Notes under the pieces: generated by a model
Seen by the model: the letters and a program-made list of their open reading frames with translations, nothing else
Told to the model about the DNA's origin: nothing
Database searches by the model: none
Shown: positions 1-9,387 of the stretch, piece by piece
How positions within the stretch are numbered: the first letter of the stretch is position 1
Layout of the letters: the number at the start of each line of letters is the position of its first letter
Program-made: the position numbers and the translations under genes
Assembly (NCBI GenBank): GCA_016215605.1
Contig: JACRJB010000066.1
Span: 59,991-123,990 of the forward strand
From: Rhodopseudomonas palustris
GTDB lineage: Bacteria; Pseudomonadota; Alphaproteobacteria; Rhizobiales; Xanthobacteraceae
DNA: 64,000 bases
Direction: 5' to 3'

Positions 1-1
1 C

Positions 2-865
2 ACCGAGCTGCTGGGGCCGGACGGCGAGCGCCGGACGCGTTTCCTGCGCACCTCGCCGGAATTCGCCTGCAAGAAGCTGCTGGCCGCCGGCGAGCAGCGG
101 ATCTTCGAATTCGCCCGGGTGTTCCGCGACCGCGAGCGCGGCCGGGTGCACCTGCCGGAATTCACGATGCTGGAATGGTACCGTGCCGGCGAGGGCTATG
201 AGACAGTGATCGCCGACTGCGTCGCGCTGATCGCGCTGGCGGCGCGGACCACCGGCATCGGCAGCTTTGCATTCCGCGGCCGGACCTGCGATCCGCAGGC
301 CGAGCCCGAGATGCTGACGGTGGCGGCGGCGTTCGAGCGCTTCGCCGCGATCGATCTGCTGGCGACCATCATGGATGGCGAGGGCGATCGCGACGCGCTG
401 GCGCGCGCGGCTGTCGCGAAGGTGCGCGTCGCCGATGACGACAATTGGTCGGACATCTTCAGCAAGGTGCTGGTCGAGCATGTCGAGCCGCGGCTCGGCG
501 AGGGGAGGCTGACGGTGCTGTGCGAATATCCCTCGCCGGAGGCGGCGCTGGCGCGGACCAAAGCCGGCGATCCGCGCGTCGCCGAGCGGTTCGAGGTCTA
601 TGCCTGCGGCGTCGAACTTGCCAACGGCTTCGGCGAACTCACCGATGCCGACGAGCAGCGCACGCGCTTCACCGCGGCGATGGACGAGAAGCAGCGCCGC
701 TACGGCGAACGCTATCCGCTCGACGAGGATTTCCTCGCCGCGGTGGGGCAAATGCCCGAGGCGAGCGGCGTGGCGCTCGGCTTCGACCGGCTGGTGATGC
801 TGGCGGCGGGCGCGACCAGGATCGATCAGGTGGTGTGGACGCCGCCGGCAGGCGAGGCGTCATGA
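2..865 (+). CDS. epmA: EF-P lysine lysyltransferase EpmA (5'-truncated by window edge)
   Basis: The reading frame is open from the left edge, so the true start lies outside the window. The product resembles a short class II lysyl-tRNA synthetase without the anticodon-binding domain. EpmA/PoxA/GenX enzymes attach (R)-beta-lysine to a conserved lysine of elongation factor P. Visible class II motif 2 features are the RIFEFARVFRDRERGR segment followed by HLPEFTMLEWYR; a motif 3-like GVALGFDRLVML lies near the C-terminus. The last four bases (ATGA) overlap the start of epmB, the enzyme that makes beta-lysine for this reaction, which strongly supports EpmA over a general LysS. An internal GTG at 119 is not a plausible start because homology continues upstream of it. 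Confidence 0.93.
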   Translation, partial: TELLGPDGERRTRFLRTSPEFACKKLLAAGEQRIFEFARVFRDRERGRVHLPEFTMLEWYRAGEGYETVIADCVALIALAARTTGIGSFAFRGRTCDPQAEPEMLTVAAAFERFAAIDLLATIMDGEGDRDALARAAVAKVRVADDDNWSDIFSKVLVEHVEPRLGEGRLTVLCEYPSPEAALARTKAGDPRVAERFEVYACGVELANGFGELTDADEQRTRFTAAMDEKQRRYGERYPLDEDFLAAVGQMPEASGVALGFDRLVMLAAGATRIDQVVWTPPAGEAS

Positions 866-1950
866 GCAGGGTCACCCGGTTGCAGACGCCCGCCGCGGCG
901 ACGCTGCGCCAGCCCGCCGAGTTGATCGCGCAGGGTCTGGTGCCGGCCGAGGCGCGCGACGAACTCGATCAGGTCGCGGCGCGCTACGCGATCGCGGTGA
1001 CGCCCGAGGTCGCGGTGCTGATCGATCGCGACGATCCGGACGATCCGATCGCGCGGCAATACATTCCGCGCGCCGAGGAACTGGCGACGCTGCCGATCGA
1101 GCGCGACGATCCGATCGGCGACGGCGCGCATTCGCCGGTCGAAGGCATCGTGCATCGCCACCACGACCGCGTGCTGCTGAAGCTGGTGCATGTCTGCGCG
1201 GTGTATTGCCGGTTCTGTTTCCGTCGCGAAATGATCGGCCCCGGTAAGGACAACGCGCTGTCGCGCGAGGCGACGGCGGCGGCGCTCGATTACATCCGCG
1301 CGCATCCGGAAATCTGGGAGGTGATCTTCACCGGCGGCGATCCGTTGATGCTGTCGCCGCGACGGCTCGCCGAGGTGATGGCCGAACTCGCGACCATCGC
1401 GCACGTCAAGATCGTCCGCTTCCACACCCGGCTGCCGGTCGCCGATCCGGCGCGGATCACGCCCGAACTGGTGCGCGCGCTGCGGGCCCCTGGGACAACT
1501 ACGTGGGTGGCGCTGCACGCCAATCATCCGCGCGAACTCACCGCGGCCGCGCGCGCCGCGTGCGCGCGATTGATCGACGCGGGGATTCCGATGGTCAGCC
1601 AGTCGGTGTTGCTGCGCGGCGTCAATGACGATTCGGCCACGCTCGAGGCGCTGATGCGTGCGTTCGTCGAATGTCGGATCAAGCCGTATTATCTGCATCA
1701 CGGCGACCTCGCGCCGGGCACGGCGCATCTGCGCACCACGCTCGCCGAAGGGCAGGCGCTAATGCGCGCGCTGCGCGGCCGCGTGTCGGGCCTGTGCCAG
1801 CCGGAATATGTGCTCGACATTCCGGGCGGCTACGGCAAGGCGCCGATCGGCCCCAATTATTTGACCGAGGATGATGGAACGGGACCGGATTCGCGTTATC
1901 GTGTCAGCGATTATTGCGGAGACGTCCATCTCTACCCGCCGGAGTCGTGA
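862..1950 (+). CDS. epmB: EF-P-specific lysine 2,3-aminomutase EpmB (radical SAM)
   Basis: The 362-residue product is a lysine 2,3-aminomutase family radical SAM enzyme. It converts L-alpha-lysine to beta-lysine using SAM, a [4Fe-4S] cluster and PLP. The radical SAM motif CAVYCRFC (CxxxCxxC) lies near residue 115 and is followed by FTGGDPLML, a SAM-binding GGDP motif. The PLP-lysine region is near the C-terminus (DIPGGYGKAPIG). The ATG at 862 sits in an ATGA overlap with epmA, so the pair is translationally coupled. Length fits EpmB rather than the longer catabolic clostridial KamA. Overall this is an ordinary epmAB pair; EF-P itself is probably upstream of the window. Confidence 0.93.
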   Translation: MSRVTRLQTPAAATLRQPAELIAQGLVPAEARDELDQVAARYAIAVTPEVAVLIDRDDPDDPIARQYIPRAEELATLPIERDDPIGDGAHSPVEGIVHRHHDRVLLKLVHVCAVYCRFCFRREMIGPGKDNALSREATAAALDYIRAHPEIWEVIFTGGDPLMLSPRRLAEVMAELATIAHVKIVRFHTRLPVADPARITPELVRALRAPGTTTWVALHANHPRELTAAARAACARLIDAGIPMVSQSVLLRGVNDDSATLEALMRAFVECRIKPYYLHHGDLAPGTAHLRTTLAEGQALMRALRGRVSGLCQPEYVLDIPGGYGKAPIGPNYLTEDDGTGPDSRYRVSDYCGDVHLYPPES

Positions 1951-2147
1951 TGAGCGACCGCGGGCCGCAACCCGAGGACGGCAACCGCAATGGCGACAAT
2001 GCGTTGTTGCTCGGAGTCTTCGTCGTCCTGGTCGCGGCGGGAATCTGGTTGGTGACGACGATGGCGGATGTGCGCAAGGTGCAGGACTGCGCCGCGCAGG
2101 GCCGCCGTAACTGCGAGGCGATCGTGCTGCCGGAACACAGCCGATGA
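1950..2147 (+). CDS. small single-pass membrane protein downstream of epmB
   Basis: A 65-residue protein whose ATG shares one base with the epmB stop (TGATG), so it is probably translationally coupled. It has a short hydrophilic N-terminus (MSDRGPQPEDG), one hydrophobic segment around residues 17-35 (ALLLGVFVVLVAAGIWLV) and a C-terminal tail with two cysteines (DCAAQGRRNC). No known domain is recognised. Placement in the epmAB transcript does not by itself prove a link to EF-P. Coding is supported by tight spacing and a good membrane segment; function is unknown. Confidence 0.7.
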   Translation: MSDRGPQPEDGNRNGDNALLLGVFVVLVAAGIWLVTTMADVRKVQDCAAQGRRNCEAIVLPEHSR

Positions 2148-2173
2148 CCGCCTGTTTCGGAAGGAGGCGTTCC

Positions 2174-2479
2174 ATGAAGAAGCTGATCATCGCCACGACG
2201 GTTTTGACACTGGCCGGCGGCGCATTCGCGTTCGCGCAGAGCGGTTCGGGTGGGGGATCGCGTGCGGGCGGCGCCGGTAGCGGTGCAGGGGGCCTCGGCG
2301 GTCCGGCCAATCCGTCGGTGCCGCCGGCGTTGACGCCGGATCAGCGCGTCACCGGGCAGGCGCCGGTCGGCCATCGCCAGCCGCGCCGCTCCGACGGGGT
2401 GGACGGCGACATCAATCAGGTCGATCCGGCCGACGCGGCGCTCGACCGCAAGATCAAGAGCATCTGCCGCGGCTGTTGA
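2174..2479 (+). CDS. small exported Gly-rich protein, unknown function
   Basis: A 101-residue protein starting at ATG 2174, chosen because AAGGAGG lies at 2161-2167, seven bases upstream. The N-terminus (MKKLIIATTVLTLAGGAFAFAQ) is a clear Sec signal peptide with an AFA-Q cleavage site. The mature part starts with a Gly/Ser/Ala-rich low-complexity stretch, then a Pro-rich region, and ends DRKIKSICRGC with two cysteines. No domain is recognised. It probably resides in the periplasm. The start is 26 bases after the preceding gene, so it may share that transcript. Confidence 0.75.
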   Translation: MKKLIIATTVLTLAGGAFAFAQSGSGGGSRAGGAGSGAGGLGGPANPSVPPALTPDQRVTGQAPVGHRQPRRSDGVDGDINQVDPADAALDRKIKSICRGC

Positions 2480-2504
2480 GCCGCGGCGACGCCCGTTCGT
2501 CTCG

Positions 2505-3080
2505 TCAGGCCTTGTTGCGGGCGGCGAGCGCCATCGCGATCAGCGACGTGCCGCCGAACACCAGGTTGATGCCGACCAATAGGCCGATCGCCCAGGTTGC
2601 GGTGGTCGGCCAGCCCGAGATGATGATGAACGCCACCAGGATGTCGAGGACGCCGGCGGCGAGCATCCAGCTCCAGCGCTCCGACAGCCGGCCGCGATGC
2701 TGGAGCGCGTACATGATCGTCGCCACACCTTCGGCGAGGAAGTAGACGCCGATCACGAAGGTCAGGGTGAGGGTGCCCTGCACCGGCATCGCGATCAGAA
2801 TGATGCCGGCGATGATGGCGAGGATCGCGGACGCCAGCGACCACCAGAACCCCGGCGCCTGACGTGCCCAGAAGCTGAAGGCGAGGCCGGCGATGCCGCT
2901 GACCAGGAACATCCAGCCGAGCAGGATGGTGATCGCGAGGCTGGCGAGCAGCGGCAGCAGGATCGCCGCGAAGCCGAAGACCAGAAGCAGGACGCCTTCG
3001 ATTAGATAGGCCTTCCAGTGTTTGCGGATGGTCGCCTCGACCGCGGCCTGAAGCCGCTCCGGACCGTCTGAGAGTGTCAT
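2505..3080 (-). CDS. HdeD family (DUF308) membrane protein
   Basis: A 191-residue polytopic inner-membrane protein of the HdeD/DUF308 family, implicated in acid resistance in enterobacteria; its biochemical role is not known. Six hydrophobic segments follow a short cytoplasmic N-terminus, with the typical sequence around WxxLLxGVLxILxG, here EGVLLLVFGFAAILLP and MLAAGVLDILVAFII. The ATG at 3080 has AGGAG about seven bases upstream on the minus strand; a start at 3104 in the same frame is less likely. It converges with the preceding exported-protein gene, leaving only 25 bases between the stops. Confidence 0.88.
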   Translation of the reverse strand: MTLSDGPERLQAAVEATIRKHWKAYLIEGVLLLVFGFAAILLPLLASLAITILLGWMFLVSGIAGLAFSFWARQAPGFWWSLASAILAIIAGIILIAMPVQGTLTLTFVIGVYFLAEGVATIMYALQHRGRLSERWSWMLAAGVLDILVAFIIISGWPTTATWAIGLLVGINLVFGGTSLIAMALAARNKA

Positions 3081-3181
3081 GAGAATCTCCTGTGCCGTGG
3101 ACACGGCGGAACCTTATCCTGCGCAACGTGCCGCGGCGCAAAATGTTCGGCGGTATTTTACGCCGCAGAGTCTACCGGGGT

Positions 3182-3958
3182 TTAACCGTCGATGATCGCG
3201 ACGGCGCGGGTCCAGCCCGCCGATGCGCGTTCGATCTTGACCGGAAAGCACGACACCACGAAGCCGGATGACGGCAGCGCTTCGAGGTTGTGCAACTTTT
3301 CGAGATGGCAATAGCCGATGTGCCGGCCGGCCTTGTGGCCTTCCCAGATCAGGCTGGCGTCGTGGGTGTCGGCATATTTCTGTGCGGTGAACACGAACGG
3401 CGCGTCCCAGCTCCAGCCGTCGGTGCCGGTCAGCCGCACGCCGCGTTCGAGCAGATACATCGTCGCTTCGTATCCCATGCCGCAGCCCGAGGCGACATAA
3501 TCGGGCCGGCCGTATCTGGCGCCGGCGCTGGTGTTGACGACGACGATCTCGAGCGGCGACAACGTGTGGCCGATGCGCTTCAGCTCGGCCTCGACATCGG
3601 CGGCGGTGACGACATAGCCGTCGGCGAAATGCCGGAAGTCGAGCTTCACGCCCGGCTGCAGGCACCATTCCAGCGGCACCTCGTCGATCGTCCAGGCGCG
3701 CTCGCCGCGGTTCATGGTCGGGTGGAAATGCCACGGCGCGTCGAGATGGGTGCCGTTGTGGGTCGAGAGCTGCACCGCTTCGACCGCCCAGCCCTGGCCG
3801 TCGGGCAAGTCCTCGGCCTTCAGCCCGGCAAAGAACGGCAGCATCTGCGGCAGGCTCTGCTGATGGTCGATATAGCTGATGCGCGGGCCGGTGCCGGGCG
3901 GATCGGCCGCCACATCGTTCTGCAACGGCACCGAAATGTCGATCAGCCTGCGCACCAT
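3182..3958 (-). CDS. cyclase family / kynurenine formamidase-like metal hydrolase
   Basis: A 258-residue cyclase-family protein (PF04199), the fold of bacterial kynurenine formamidase KynB and isatin hydrolase. The metal-binding signature HNGTHLDAPWHF is at about residues 74-85 (family HxGTHxDxPxH). Downstream HIGYCHLEKLHNLEALP is also family-like. The start at ATG 3958 is preceded by GGGAGG; an in-frame extension upstream to 4081 has no RBS. At 258 residues it is longer than typical KynB (about 210), and no kynurenine-pathway genes are adjacent, so the substrate is undetermined. It appears to be monocistronic. Confidence 0.85.
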   Translation of the reverse strand: MVRRLIDISVPLQNDVAADPPGTGPRISYIDHQQSLPQMLPFFAGLKAEDLPDGQGWAVEAVQLSTHNGTHLDAPWHFHPTMNRGERAWTIDEVPLEWCLQPGVKLDFRHFADGYVVTAADVEAELKRIGHTLSPLEIVVVNTSAGARYGRPDYVASGCGMGYEATMYLLERGVRLTGTDGWSWDAPFVFTAQKYADTHDASLIWEGHKAGRHIGYCHLEKLHNLEALPSSGFVVSCFPVKIERASAGWTRAVAIIDG

Positions 3959-4139
3959 GGCGACCTCCCGTGAGTGTTGTTGAAACGGACTATACATGGT
4001 CGCCGTGGCGGCATCTCGGCGAAACCGCGAAGCCGGGTGGGCGGCCCGAGGGCCGCACGCTTCGGCCTCCGTCGCACGCAATCCGGGAATCAGTTAGCTT
4101 CGCCCTGCAGGTTGGTGCATTCCGACCGGAGAAGACGCG

Positions 4140-4205
4140 ATGATCCCGACCTTGTTGCAGCTTGTTGCGCTGGGCTTTGCGATCACAGTGTTCGTATTTG
4201 CCTGA
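4140..4205 (+). CDS. candidate 21-residue hydrophobic microprotein
   Basis: A short frame starting ATG at 4140 with GGAGA at about 4128-4132 upstream. It encodes 21 residues, almost all hydrophobic (start MIPTLLQLVALG), enough for one membrane span, then a TGA. Similar tiny membrane peptides are common in this bacterial family but rarely annotated. Support is only the RBS spacing and composition; chance is possible in a sequence this size. Confidence 0.35.
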   Translation: MIPTLLQLVALGFAITVFVFA

Positions 4206-4425
4206 CCGACAAGCGACTCATCCGCCGGCGCCGCTGCGGCCCTGATTGTGCCGCGGCCGGTTGCGCGCGAAGGCGCGGCAGCCCCTCGATTTGACGGGCC
4301 GGAATCGCGCGCGGGACCGGCATCGCTTGCTCTGCGTCAACATCCGCGACCGCGCACGTCGGATGATGGCGTGTGGCCGGCTGATTCGTCGCCGGCTGCC
4401 GATGTTTTCTGATCAGGAACAGGCC

Positions 4426-4644
4426 ATGAGTGGACGACGACGGCCGGGGTGCACCGCATGTGGCGAGCGGACTGCGCTGGCGCGGATCTCCCCGATCGAA
4501 GGCATCCATGAACTGCGCACCTTCGAATGCGCGCGCTGCGGGCAGGTCGATCGCTACGCCGTCAAGGCCGGGCCGGACTCCTATTGGGTGCTGCTGCGCG
4601 CCCCGGGCAGGACAGCGGCTCGCGCCGAGGCCGGGACGGGTTGA
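4426..4644 (+). CDS. small zinc-ribbon protein
   Basis: A 72-residue protein starting at ATG 4426 (MSGRRRPGCTACGERT). Two CxxC pairs, CTAC near residue 9 and CARC near residue 38, form a treble/ribbon-type zinc site. A DUF-like small zinc ribbon is typical for rhizobial short hypotheticals. An in-frame ATG at 4402 is an alternative; 4426 is preferred because an AGGAA lies nine bases upstream. It appears to be monocistronic. Function is unknown; a role in nucleic-acid or protein binding is only suggested by the fold. Confidence 0.65.
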   Translation: MSGRRRPGCTACGERTALARISPIEGIHELRTFECARCGQVDRYAVKAGPDSYWVLLRAPGRTAARAEAGTG

Positions 4645-5071
4645 GGTAACGGACCGGCCGGCGGCCGATCGTTCGGCCTGGGCTTCACGGCGATCCGCCG
4701 CGCGCTACCGCGCGCCATTCCCCATCATCGGTCAAATCTGAATCGCCCGGTCGCCGAATGTCGCGCACCCATCAAAAACGACGGGCCTTTCAAATTTTAG
4801 GAATGCGATTTGTGAACCGCTGGGATCGGCTGGCTATGCTGATCGAGACGTGCGGCGGGAGCAGGCGGCGCCGGTGGGATTTCGACTGCAGCCGGCGTTG
4901 CCGACATTCAATTGCGGACGGCCATGCGCCGGCGGAGTGAGTCACCGAACGGATCGATCGGCATGTTGGTGAAGGGCTTCGAACTGCCGTGCAGAGCGAG
5001 CGAAGCGCCCCTTCGATGTGATCCGTCTTGAAGATTTGAATTGCCCGAACGGGATGAATTTGGAGAACGAA
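4645..5071. other. intergenic stretch, no gene recognised
   Basis: No reading frame here has a convincing RBS, length or recognisable protein. The base composition is slightly less GC-rich than the surroundings around 4745-4830. It presumably carries the promoter of the exported-protein gene at 5072, but I see no clear -35/-10 pair. Confidence 0.5.
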
Positions 5072-6424
5072 ATGTTTCGCGGCCTGTTTGTAGCTGTGCT
5101 GAGTGTGCTGCTGCTCGACCCGTCGATTGGCAGTGCGGCCGAATCCTCGGTGACATCGGCCAAGGGCTTTGCCTGCAAGCAAACGAGATTTCCTCCCGAC
5201 TACGCCAACGAACAATCCGAGTGGCGATGCCCGGGACCACCCGGCTTCAGTCTCGGATACTTCGACCATATCACCCGCGGCGGTCTCACTTTGGAGCACG
5301 GCGGACATGGCCTGACCGACGACAGCCTGACGTGGCGCCCGGCGGACCCGGCGATTGGAAGCCATGTCGAGTGGCGCGTCGAGAATGGTACGCCGTTTGC
5401 GGCGATCTTCGGTCGGTGGCGCAGCATCGAGCAGGACGGGCCATCGGCCGATGTGACGGTCGAAGAGCTGCTCGTCGTCAAGGTCTCGCCGAGGCAGGTC
5501 TGTGCCGTCGCCGTCATCGGCGGCCTGTCGGCGCAGGCCATGACGTTGGCCCGGGAGCAGGCCGACAGCCGGGCGAGGGCGTTCCGGTGCGGAGTCGACC
5601 AGCCGTTCATCAACACCTCATCGTCGTCCGATGCGGTCGCATCGCTCGACGGCCGTGTCTTGAACAGGGAGGTTCTCGATCACAACGGCTCCACCGTCGA
5701 ACTCGTCCGGTCACGGAGCGGCACCGTCGAAATTCGGTACACGATGCCGAAGCCGTCTCTCTCCATTCCGGCCGGGACGATGTTGTTTCGTGGCAGCGAA
5801 CGCAACGGACGGATTTCCGGGCAGGCGTTCGTGTTCAAGACCGGCTGCGCGCCGGCGGGCTACGAGGTCTCCGGCGCCAGGCAGGGCGGCTACCTCGTCC
5901 TGGAAGGCGCGGCACCGCGCCGCGGCGCCGGTTGCTCGTTGGCCGGGATGTCGAAGAAGTCCGGCCACGCGCGGCTGCTGTTCGAGCGCGATCCGGTGCT
6001 GCAGGCGGCTGCGACCGAGACGGTCGCTCCGCCGCCACCGTCGTCGCAGGCGCTGCCTTTGCAGCGCGGTTACTACGTCCGCTCCGACACCGCCTGCAGG
6101 CGCGCCTCAAACGCGACCCTCAGCCTGTTCAACGGCCAGTCGCTGGGCTCGGCTCATGTCGAGTGCAAACCCCCGACCATCCAGATGATCTCGGAAAATC
6201 ATTACCGGATCGCGGACATCTGCCGGACCACGCAAGTCGAGAACGGTGCCTGGGAGGCCATCAACACGACCATCGAGATCAAGAGCCGCACGGAATTCGT
6301 CAGCACGACGCCGGCCGGAGAATTTCACTACCGCTACTGCGTCCAGTCGGATCTTCCGACCCCATGGTCCGCCGTGGATATCAGTGCGCTGTCGGATCTC
6401 GGTGGCTCGCGGTCAATTCCGTAG
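5072..6424 (+). CDS. large exported protein of unknown function (multi-domain)
   Basis: A 450-residue protein; ATG 5072 is preferred because GGAG lies nine bases upstream and a signal peptide follows directly (hydrophobic core FVAVLSVLLL, cleavage near SAA-E). Three segments can be seen. Residues 25-170 have a W-C-x-G-x-x-G start and a GSHVEWRVENGTPFA segment. Residues 185-320 contain DHNGSTVEL, IRYTMPKP and FKTGCAPAGYEV. The third, at 330-430, is a cysteine-containing repeat-like domain (GYYVRSDTACRRASNATL...). These segments recur in rhizobial exported hypotheticals as far as I recall, but no enzymatic motif is apparent. It is probably periplasmic with several disulfides. Confidence 0.75.
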   Translation: MFRGLFVAVLSVLLLDPSIGSAAESSVTSAKGFACKQTRFPPDYANEQSEWRCPGPPGFSLGYFDHITRGGLTLEHGGHGLTDDSLTWRPADPAIGSHVEWRVENGTPFAAIFGRWRSIEQDGPSADVTVEELLVVKVSPRQVCAVAVIGGLSAQAMTLAREQADSRARAFRCGVDQPFINTSSSSDAVASLDGRVLNREVLDHNGSTVELVRSRSGTVEIRYTMPKPSLSIPAGTMLFRGSERNGRISGQAFVFKTGCAPAGYEVSGARQGGYLVLEGAAPRRGAGCSLAGMSKKSGHARLLFERDPVLQAAATETVAPPPPSSQALPLQRGYYVRSDTACRRASNATLSLFNGQSLGSAHVECKPPTIQMISENHYRIADICRTTQVENGAWEAINTTIEIKSRTEFVSTTPAGEFHYRYCVQSDLPTPWSAVDISALSDLGGSRSIP

Positions 6425-6450
6425 CTCGCGCTTGCCGGTGAGCCTGGCGA

Positions 6451-7860
6451 CTACAGCGGCCGACGGTGATGCATGGGAACTGCTTCTTCGAAGGCCGCGG
6501 CAGCCTGCAGAACCTCGAGATCGTTGAATCGCCGGCTGACGATCTGCAGGCCGACCGGAAGCCCGGCCGCGGTCATTCCGCATGGGACGCTCGCGGCGGG
6601 ATGACCGGACAGGTTGAAGGGATAGAGAAACTCGGACCACGTCAGCCAGTCCCATGGGTGCTCGGGCCAATGTTCCGGCTGCAGGCGGGTGGCGGGGAAC
6701 GCGGCGACGGAGGCCGCGGGCGTGATCAGGTAGTCCCAGTCTTCCAGGAATGACGAGATCATCGCCACATAGGCAAATTTGCGCTCGCGCATCTGGAGAT
6801 ATTGGTCGGCCGAGACACCGATCCCCGACCGAATGCAGGCCACAAGATCGGCGCCCATGCGCTCTTCCCAGACCGGAAGCAGGCTGGCGTGGCGCGCCGT
6901 GTAGACGCTCCAGAAAAAGCGTCCGATTTCCGGGCCGAGCGGCCCCCAGGCCGGAACGACTTCTTCGACGGTGGCCCCCAGGGTATCGGCAAAGACGCGG
7001 GCCGCGTCCCGAACGATGGTTCCGATTTCGTCGTCGACGCGCGCGTGGCCAAGATCGGGACTGAAGGCGATGCGCTTGCCCTTCATCGATGTCTTCAATT
7101 TCGCCGAATAGTTCTCGGGCGGCGCCTCGCAGGAGGTGTGGTCGAGATAATGCGGGCCGGCCAGCGTTTCCAACATGAGCGCCGCGTCGCTGACGGTCCG
7201 TGCCATCGGCCCGGCATAGGTCGCGTAGTCGTTATTGGTGATGGGATAATACGGGATGCGACCGAACGTCGGCTTCAAACCGAACACGCCGCAGAAGTGC
7301 GCGGGCATGCGGATCGAGCCGGCGCCGTCCGAGCCGAGATGCAGAGGTCCGAAGCCGGCGGCGGCGGCGGCGCCAGCGCCGGCCGACGAGGCGCCGGCGT
7401 TGAGGCCGTATCCCCAGGGGTTATGGGTGATGCCGTTGACGGGGCTTCGGCTGACCCCTGACCAGGCGAATTCCGACATCGTCGTCTTGCCGATGACGAC
7501 GGCGCCCGCCTGCCGCAGACGCTCCACCGCAATCGCATCGGAGGTGGCGACGCGGCCTTTGACACTGAACGAGCATGTCGACGTCTCCTGTCCGGCCAGG
7601 TCGAAGGCATCCTTGACGGTCACGGGGATTCCCTCGAGCGGGCGGGCACGTCCGCCACGCAGCCTCGCTTCGGACTCCTTTGCCGCAGCGAGGGCTTGCT
7701 CGTGCATGATCACCGAAAACGCGTTGATGCGAGGATTGAGGTCAACGACGCGGTCCAGAATCGCGCTCACGACTTCGACGGGCGACCTTTCGCCGCGCGC
7801 GTAGTGGTCCTTCAGCTCGCCAGCGCCGGCATACCCTGCTTCAGCGTGAGAAGCGCTCAT
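6451..7860 (-). CDS. amidase (amidase signature family)
   Basis: A 469-residue amidase-signature enzyme that hydrolyses a carboxamide to acid plus ammonia or amine. The Ser-cisSer-Lys triad is visible: the lysine in GIPVTVKDAF (about residue 82), the cis-serine in GASSAGAGAA, and the nucleophile in GSDGAGSIRMPA (family GTDxGGSIRxPA, here with GAGS in place of GGS). The ATG at 7860 has AAGGA eight bases upstream; the ATG six bases earlier is too close to that RBS. It is the last gene of the leftward ABC/aminotransferase operon, 77 bases after the livF-type gene, so the imported compound or its product is probably an amide. GatA is unlikely since gatB/gatC are absent. Confidence 0.9.
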   Translation of the reverse strand: MSASHAEAGYAGAGELKDHYARGERSPVEVVSAILDRVVDLNPRINAFSVIMHEQALAAAKESEARLRGGRARPLEGIPVTVKDAFDLAGQETSTCSFSVKGRVATSDAIAVERLRQAGAVVIGKTTMSEFAWSGVSRSPVNGITHNPWGYGLNAGASSAGAGAAAAAGFGPLHLGSDGAGSIRMPAHFCGVFGLKPTFGRIPYYPITNNDYATYAGPMARTVSDAALMLETLAGPHYLDHTSCEAPPENYSAKLKTSMKGKRIAFSPDLGHARVDDEIGTIVRDAARVFADTLGATVEEVVPAWGPLGPEIGRFFWSVYTARHASLLPVWEERMGADLVACIRSGIGVSADQYLQMRERKFAYVAMISSFLEDWDYLITPAASVAAFPATRLQPEHWPEHPWDWLTWSEFLYPFNLSGHPAASVPCGMTAAGLPVGLQIVSRRFNDLEVLQAAAAFEEAVPMHHRRPL

Positions 7861-7937
7861 TTGCATGTTCCTTGAGACGTGAGATGACAAGCGCGCGGCG
7901 AGCGCCGTGGCCGAGACGGGGCAGGCGGCGGTCTGCA

Positions 7938-8634
<697 letters not shown>

Positions 8635-8645
<11 letters not shown>

Positions 8646-9387
8646 AGTAAGCCTCCCGAACGTCGCGGTTCGCCCGAATGTCGTCCGGACCGCCATGGGC
8701 GACGACCGCACCGCGATTCATCACGGTGATCTCGTCCGACAGGTCCATCACAATACCGACGTTGTGTTCGATCATGATGATGCTGAACTCGTCCTTCAGG
8801 GACCTGATGACCTGCTTGACGCGCGCCGTCTCCTTTCCCGAAAGTCCGGCGGTCGGCTCGTCGAGCAGGATCACATCCGGCGCGCAGGCCAGCGTGACCG
8901 AGATCTCGAGCAGTCGCTGGTCGCCATAGGAGAGCTCCTTGACCGGAGCGTCGGCGATGCGGAGCAGATCAAGCCGCTGCAAGCACGCGTTCGCCAGATC
9001 GATCGGTTGTGAGAACGCGGCCGCTCGTCGCCAGAACGAGAACGGATTGCCGCGGCGGGCCCGGTACGCCGCAATCCATACGTTCTCCCGAACGCTCATC
9101 TCGAGAAAGACGCTGGAGATCTGGTACGACCGGGCGACACCGAGCATCGCGACCTGATCGGGCGTCGCGCTTGTGATGTCCCGGTCACCGAGCCGGATCG
9201 CGCCCGCGTCCGGCGTGAGATCCTTTGTCAGGAGATTGAAGAGCGTCGTCTTGCCGGCCCCGTTCGGGCCGAGAATGCTATGCAGACGTCCGCGGGTGAA
9301 GCTGATGCTGACCTGATTCACGACGGTGTTGCCACCGAAGCGCTTGGACAGCCGGTCTGCCTGGAGCACGATCTGCCGTTCCGTCAT
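8635..9387 (-). CDS. branched-chain-type ABC transporter ATPase, LivG-like
   Basis: A 250-residue ABC ATPase, LivG subfamily. Walker A GPNGAGKTT lies at residues 40-48, Walker B-like VILLDEPTAGLS follows the LSYGDQRLLEI signature region (LSYG instead of LSGG, usual in LivG), and the EHNVGIVMDL switch region is present. The ATG at 9387 overlaps the stop of the LivM-like permease gene in an ATGA, giving translational coupling. The C-terminus (VREAYFGR) is standard for LivG. An in-frame extension to 9543 lies inside the permease gene and is not real. Confidence 0.92.
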
